Positions 6,062 to 13,700 of a stretch of 14,754 bases of DNA are shown one piece after another (within the stretch, counting starts at the first letter, position 1; each line of letters opens with the position of its first letter). The position numbers and the translations under genes were made by a program. Source of the stretch: Baffinella frigidus (taxonomy: Eukaryota > Cryptophyceae > Cryptomonadales > Baffinellaceae); assembly GCA_026770585.1 (NCBI GenBank), contig MU647079.1, forward strand, positions 135,873 to 150,626, written 5' to 3'. The notes under the pieces were generated by a model that did no database searches, was not told the DNA's origin, and was given only the letters and a program-made list of their open reading frames with translations.

Positions 6062-7718
6062 GTTGTTTCGGGTTCGGGAACAGGGTTGATGGTTAGGGTT
6101 CGGGGTTGAGGGGTTAGGGCTGTCCGGGTTTAGGTTGTCCGGGGTTGAAGGTTTCGGGTGTCGGGGTTAGGGATTTGGGTGCAGGGCTTGGGGGGCGATA
6201 GGCCCTTAACGCCAGAGTAAAACAGGGATTTGGGTGGAGGGTAAACCTCGGGTTTGGGGTTTAGTGTTTCGGGTCAGGAAAGCTCTCGAGGTTAGTGTTT
6301 CGGGTCAGGAAAGCTCTCGTGGTTGCGCGTGGTACTTGTAGCTCCGCCTTCTTTTTTCTTTTCTTTTTTCTCTCAATAAATGTGATAGATAGGCGAGGCC
6401 CTTAACACAAGAGTAAAACTGGTCTCGCCGTAAATCACATTTGTACCAGACACTCCAGTACAAAAGGGCTTCTGAAACATCTTGTGGTCAGGGTGGAGGG
6501 TGATTAGGGTGATTAGGGTTGAGGGTGCGGAGGGTGGTTCGGGTTGAGGGTTTGGAGGGTCCGGCAAAGGACCTGCGCGTGGTACTTATGCCGGGGTGGA
6601 GCCGTTGATAGTCAAATGCAATGATGGTCAAATTGTAATGTTGATAGTCAAATAGCCATCAGAAGAGGTCGGACGGAGGCGCCTAACGCAGATGGCACCC
6701 TCAACCCCAAACCCTGAACCTCAAACCCGATGGCACCCCCAACCCCAAACCCTGAACCCTACACCCCAAACCTCAAACCCCAAACCCTAAACCCTAAACC
6801 CTAAACACCAAACCCTGAAGTCAATACCCCCCACCCCGCAGATGGTAACTGGGTCCAAGACAAGTCCCCAAAATATATAAATTATAAAACAAAGATCACT
6901 TGAAACTAAAAAGGGCTCCAACTCCTTTTAAAACGAGGTCTCGTTTTACAATTTTTACCAGAACGAGTGCTTTACAAAACTAAGTCTGAGGCCGTCACTA
7001 TGAAAATGTAATGTTGGTGGTCAAATGCAATGACGGTGAATTGTAATGTTGATAGTCAAATAGCAATCAGAAGAGATCGGACGGAGGCGCCTAACGCAGA
7101 TGCCACCCCCAACCCCAAACCCTAGACCCTAAACCCGATGGCACCCTCAACCCCAAACCCTGAACCTCAAACCCGATGGCACCCCCAACCCCAAACCCTG
7201 AACCTCAAACCCGATGGCACCCCCAACCCCAAACCCTGAACCCTACACCCCAAACCTCAAACCCCAACGCCTAAACCCTAAACCCTCAACACCAAACCCT
7301 GAAGTCAATACCCCCAACCCCGCAGATGGTAACTGGGACCAAGACAAGTCCCCAAACCCTAAACCCAAAACCCAAAACCCTGAAACCCTAAACCCTAAAC
7401 CATAAACCATAAACCATAAACACTAAACCCTAAACCCTAAACCCCAACGCCTAAACGCCTAAACCCCACACCCCACACCTCACACCCTAAACCCTGAACC
7501 CCAAACCCTAAACTCTTAACCCCAAACCCCAAACCCTCCTGGGATAGATGGCTACGGGGACCAGCACAAATCTCGAGACTCTAAACCCTGAACCCTAACC
7601 CTTAACCCCCAAACCCCAAACCCCAAACCCTAAACCTTGAAACCCTCCTGGGGTAGATGGCTACGGGGGGCAAGGCAAGTCTCGGCCGGAGCCGCCCCTC
7701 AACGTCTGCCCCCCTACA

Positions 7719-7751
<33 letters not shown>

Positions 7752-10700
7752 CCTCTCTCTCTCTCTCTCTCGCTCTCTCTCCCTCTCTCTCTCTCTCTCT
7801 CGCGCGCGCGCTCTCTCTCTCTCTCGCACACACACACGCTCTCTCTCTCTCTTTCTCGCGCGCGCGCTCTGTCACTCTCTCTCTCGCGCACACACACACG
7901 CTCTCTCTCTCGAGTCTCCCTCTCCCCCTCCCTCTCCGTCTCTCTCTTTCTCTCTTGACTTTCTCTCTCTGATAACTTACAACTGATGGTAGAGCGCTCT
8001 CCGAGTAAAGTTGGGCACGTCATTATTAGTTTTAGAGCAAGGCTTCCAGTACAAATTAAAATACATTGAGACGTCTAAATGTATTGTATGACGGGCCCGA
8101 CTTTACTCGGACAGAGATACCACTTAGCAGCGGCCGATTTCCTTTTCCCTTGGATATCCGGGGGGGAAGCAGTTAGAGTCTAGGGCAAATCGACAAAATT
8201 CTAGGACAAATGGCTTAGATGGACTGTATCCGTGAAGCCCCCGGTGGCTGCTAAGTGGATGCTAGAGTGCTTTGCACAGAAGCTGGCCTCCAAAATAATG
8301 AAAAGTGGTTTAACTTGACGGGTCTGGTTCAAAAACGTCGATTTGAACCATTTTATTATCATTTCCGTGGCCAACTTCTCCGCCCGGCACAGCGCTCTAT
8401 TCACACGCACCTCTTTCTCTGATTCCTCACAACCTGTTGTTATTAACCTGAGCCGTTCTCTCTCTCTCTCGCGCGCGCGCGCTCTCCCTCTCTCTCTCTC
8501 TCGCGCGCGCGCTCTCCCTCTCTCTCTCCCTCTCCCTCTCCCTCTCCCTCTCCCTCTCCCTCTCACCCTCTCGCGCTCCCTCTCACCCTCTCGCGCTCCC
8601 TCTCACCCTCTCGCGCGCTCTCTCGCGCTCTCTCTCTCGCTGACACACACTCTCACACTCTCTCCGCAGGGCGATAGGCGGGGCAGAGGATCTTGAGGCA
8701 AGAATCGCCAGGAACCCTCTCTCGAAAATCCAGGTATTTACCACCGGAAAGGGGCTGATAATGAAAGGGGAAAAGGGGCTGAGAATGAAAGGTTTTCCAG
8801 AAATCGGGGGCTGGGAATGATGGGCTTTCCGAAAATTAGGGGCTGTGAATGAACGGTTTCCCGGGAATCAGGGGCTTTGAATAAAGGGCTTTCCATAAAT
8901 CAGGGGCTGGGAATGATGAAGTGCGTTCCACGCCAGAGTGTTCGAGGGTGCCATTTTTTTTCAAAGCGTCTCAGGAGACCCTTGTTGACTTTTGAAAACC
9001 ACTGCCTTGCGGGGGAATTGACTTTTGGCGACCCCTTCCAGACTCTGGCGTGGTTCGTTGGTCCGACAGCCGGTGAGAGGGCTGGTGGGGTGCCTTGTCA
9101 ACTTCCGCTGAGAGGGTGACTTTCGCTTTGTCAACTTCCCCCCGCAATGTGTTGACTTTGGAGGATGGGTTTGGCAGGGGCTCGCATCGGCGTTTTCGCG
9201 AAAAGAGGCTGGCCACGCAAGAGTGTTGGATTGAGCTAGGATATCAAGTCAGTTCACACGGAATTTGTACCAACTTTCCGAAATTTCGATTTTCCTGTGG
9301 GGAGAATGTCCACTTGTGAACTTTCAGGATCGTAGGATCCTGCGATTCTTCTCGTAAGCCAGTCAGCTGTACACTCTTGCGTGGGATACGTTCGAGCGCA
9401 GCGAACAGTGTAGTAATTTTCGTTAACTAAATTACTACACTGTTCCAGAAAATTACTACACTGTTCCAGATAAAATTACTACACTGTTCCAGATTTACTG
9501 CACTGATCCAGATTACTACACCGTCAACGAACATTACTACACACTAACTATTACTAGAATGATCGGTATGTGTAGTAATTTTCGTGTGGTGGGCTTGGCA
9601 GGGGCTCTCGTCGGCGTTTTCGCGAAGAGAGGCTGAAACGTTCGAACGCCGCGCTACTATGATCCGTGCGCCCCTAACCCCACACCCTGAAATTACCACA
9701 CATAATGATCGTACTAGTAGCAGTGGGCAGCTGTGTGTACTAATTTTCGCTGCGGGTGTGGTAATTTGCAACTGTGCGGTAATTTTCGTTGAGGGTGTAG
9801 TAATTTATGTGTAGTAATTTATGTGTAGTAATTTCGGTGTAGTAATTTTTGGTGAGGGTTCTCGTGGAGAGAGGCTGCGACTTTCGAGCGGCGCGCCACT
9901 ATGATCCGTGCGCCCCCTACCCCCACATACCCTGAACCCCAAACCCCAATCCCTAAAGCCCAAACCCTAATCCGTAATTCCCCGCGCTACTCCCGCTGCC
10001 TACCCACACAGAGGACTTCGAAGGGATTTTGAATAACCCCTAAGCGACAAGACTTAGGACCCTACGGTATGCAACCCGTAGGGACATAGGGGGGTTCATA
10101 CGGATAAGGTAACGGAAACTCGGGCGTTTCCTGCCCGAAAATCCCTTCGTAGCCCGCTGTGTGCTTCCCCCACAAACCATTCCGCGCTCCCCAAAACCCA
10201 AACCCAAATCCCAGAACCCAAAATCCAAAACCCAAAACGCAATACGCAGGGGGTGCGCGACCGACGTCGGCGTTCGGGCAAAAGTGGCAGGGGGGGAGCG
10301 TTATGACCGCCCTTCTCGACCCAAACGTAACCCCGAACCCGAAACCCGAAGTAATTCATGGTGCACACTCAATAACTTTGACTTTTTAAAGTGTGTTTGC
10401 TTACTGTAGGATCTCAGGGGTTTAAAATCTGTACCAGGATTTGACTTGATGGCGTTGGAAAGGGATCCAGGGCTGAACACCTTTCTAAGAAGAACCATAA
10501 AGTGGCAGGGGGGGGGCGTTATGACCGCCCTCCTCGACCCAAACGTAACCCTAAACCCCAAACCCTAAACCTTAACCCCTAAACCCATAAACCCCAACGT
10601 AACCCTCGACCCCTAACCCTGAACCGTGAACCCCAACGTAAGCCTAAACCCCTGGTTCGAAAAGGGGTTAGCACTGGACACCTTTCCAAAGCCATCAAGT

Positions 10701-13700
10701 CGAATCCTGGTGCACATTTTAAAACCTCGAGATCCTAAGATACGGCGAAGGCGCTTTTAACTGTCATGTTTGGTTCTGTACCTGACTTTGGATCAAAGTT
10801 TTTGGTTGTGTAGAGCGGTTTTCGCAACTGTCGGCCACGGACCGGGATGACATCATGAACAAGGGCTCCAATTCCGGCCACTTTGGGCGTGATCCTGAAG
10901 TTCGAGAGTTTTAGCTCGTGACAAAAATGCCAAAAGTGGCCGGAATTGGAGCCCTTGTTCATGATGTCATCCCGGTCCGTGGCCGACAGTCGCGAAAACC
11001 GCTCTACCATAAATGACTTCGAAAAGGGGTCCAGGGCTAAATGCGCATTTCAGCACGCGTGTCTGGTCGTGGTCGTGTCCGTCTTTCTACTGAGTGTCAC
11101 GTCCATGTTTTGGTACTGATCGCGTCCCATCGTGTCCGGCTTTGTACTGATCGTGTCCGTGTTTCTGTGCTGATCGTGTCCGTGTTTTTGTACTGATCGT
11201 GTCCGGGCGTGTCCAGCACCCGCACTACCACGATTCAGAGATGCGCAAGGACCGGAGCGCTCTCGTGGGACGCGGCAAGGTTACGAGCCCCATACCCTAA
11301 CACAGGCTACCGTAACACATACTTACCCTCCACACATGCTCCTTCGGCCCGCCCCCGATTTCCCCCTGCAAGGAAGTATGCCTGAAGGGTGGAGACCATA
11401 ACGCATACCTACCCTCCACACATACTCAATCAGTCCGGCCCCGACGGGTATGTGTTAGGGTAGGTCCACTGTAAGCCCCATACCCTCAACCCTTTCTCCC
11501 CCTTCAACCCTACAACATGAACCCTACACCCCAACCTCCAAACACTCGTATCCCAAACATTGAAGCGGAGCGCTCGTGGGGCGTGGGAAGGTCAGCCCCA
11601 CACCCTCAACCCTAACCATAACCATAAACCATAAGCCCTCAACCCTCAACCCCAAACCCCTAAACCCTAACCCTAAACCCTGAACCCCAAACTCCAAACC
11701 CCAAACCCCAAACCCTGAACCCTAAACCCTGAACCCCAAACCCTAAACCCTGGACCCTAAACCCTGACGCCATAAACCCCAAACCCTCAACCCCAAACCC
11801 TCAACCCCATACCCCGAACGCCAACCCCCAAACCCGAAACCCGAAACCCCAAACCCTCAACCCCAAACCCCAAACCCGAAACCCCAAACCACAAACCCCA
11901 AAACAGGTGTCGACGAAGAAGTCGATGAACGCGTTTCTCGATCGCCTGCACCACATGGTCTGAGGCCCTAAACCCTACACCCTAAACCCTAAACCCTAAA
12001 CCCTAAACCCTAAACCCTAAACCCTAAACCTGAACCCTAAACCGGCGTGACGCGGACTATTCTCAAGTTGACACGCCTCAGTCCGTGGTGCGAATCCGTC
12101 AACTTACGAGCGAGGGTGTAGGGTTCCGTCAACTTACGAGCGAAATCCGTCAACTTACGAGCGAGGGTGTAGGGCTGAGGGCTTAGGGTTGAAGGTCTAG
12201 GTTTGACCGAAACCAACCTAGCTACCATGTTTTGGGGGTTAGGGTTTTGAGCTTAGAGCTTAAGGTTTGGGGTTTAGGGTTGACCGAAACCTTCGTAGCT
12301 ACCATGTTTTGGAAAGAAACTCGGCCGCGGCTAAGTGGATCACGGTTGACCTACCCCGAGCGTCCTGCTTGTTTTTTGGTTCTTGGGTGAGATTTGCTGA
12401 CTTTTGGCGTGTTTTCCGGGTGAGAGTCAACTTTGGACAGATCCCCGAAGTCACCGGTCTTCTCAGTGCCCCCCCCCCACCTCACAGCGGGCTACGAAGG
12501 GGATCTTCTGCCAAAATCGGGCCACTTTACCTCGTCCGTAGGAACCCCCCTATGTCCCTACGGGTTGCCTACCGTAGCGTCGTAGGTCTTATCGCTTAGA
12601 GGTTATTCAAAATCCCTTCGAAGTCCGCTGTGTGGTAAGCAGACATCGGTGGCTCATCGGTGACGCAGGGTTTGATAACTGGAAAGACTTGCTTCTCCAT
12701 CGTTACTGGGAATCCCGAACCTGGATGACTTACGGGGGACTCCACCCTAAACCCTCAAACCCCAAACCCCAAACCCTCAACCTTCGGGGACAGGAGGACC
12801 AAAAAAGGGAGCGCTTGGAGCATGTTTCACGCCAGCAGATGTGGGATGTGAGACCCCGGATCCCGAAACCCCAAACCTCAAACACCCAACACCAAACACC
12901 AAACACCAAGCCTGAAACCCGAAGCCTGATACCAGGAACCCGAAACCCGAAAGCAGAAAACAGAAAACAGAACCCGAGGCCCGAATCCCGAAACACTAAA
13001 CCCTACAACCTAAAACCTAAACACCAAACCCCAAACCCCAAAACCCAAACCCCAAACCCCAAACCCCAAACCCCAAACCCCAAACCCGAAAGCAGAAACC
13101 CGAAACCCGAATCCCCAAAACCTAAACCCGAGGTGCAGGTGCGGATTTCCCTACCTAAGTTGTTAGGGTTCTCTAACTAAATACTGATGGGTCCCTAACT
13201 AAACGCCAAGTACAGTCGCACAATACCCGAAACCCTCTCACGTGCGGTATTCAAAACAACTCTCCCAACCCTAAACGTCAAACCCCAAACTCCAAACCTC
13301 AAACCCGAAACCCGAAACCCGAAACAAGGTGCGGTATTCAAAACAACTCTCCCAACCCTAAACGTCAAACCCCAAACCCCAAACCCCAAACCCGAAACAA
13401 GGTGCGGTATTCAAGACAACTTTCGAAGCCCGTCTCGCGCGACCGCCTTCTGGTAAACCCCAAACTCCCAACCCCAAAACCCAAAACCCAAAACCCGAAG
13501 CCCGAAACCCGAAACCCGAAGCCCAACCCCCACACCCCACACCTCACACCCCACACCCCACACCCCACACCCCACAACCCACACCCCACACCCCAAACAC
13601 CAAATGCCAGACCCCAAACCCCAAACCCCACAACCCACAACCCACACCCCACACCCCACACCCCAAACACCAAATGCCAAGCACCAAGCCCCAAACCCCA

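Noticed and set aside
7602-8023. Arg-Glu and Ser-Leu repeat proteins on opposite strands
   Set aside because: They are translations of a CT/CG/CA microsatellite.
8201-8696. Arg-Gly/Arg-Glu and Ser-Leu-Pro open frames
   Set aside because: These are the same microsatellite artefact; the real exon begins only at 8670.
9415-9590. Centromere-like satellite
   Set aside because: There are only four or five short units between identified introns and exons, which is too small.
12267-12599. 110-codon plus-strand open frame
   Set aside because: Its second half is the 12481-12634 foldback element, and the first half contains a solo element end. There is no protein resemblance.
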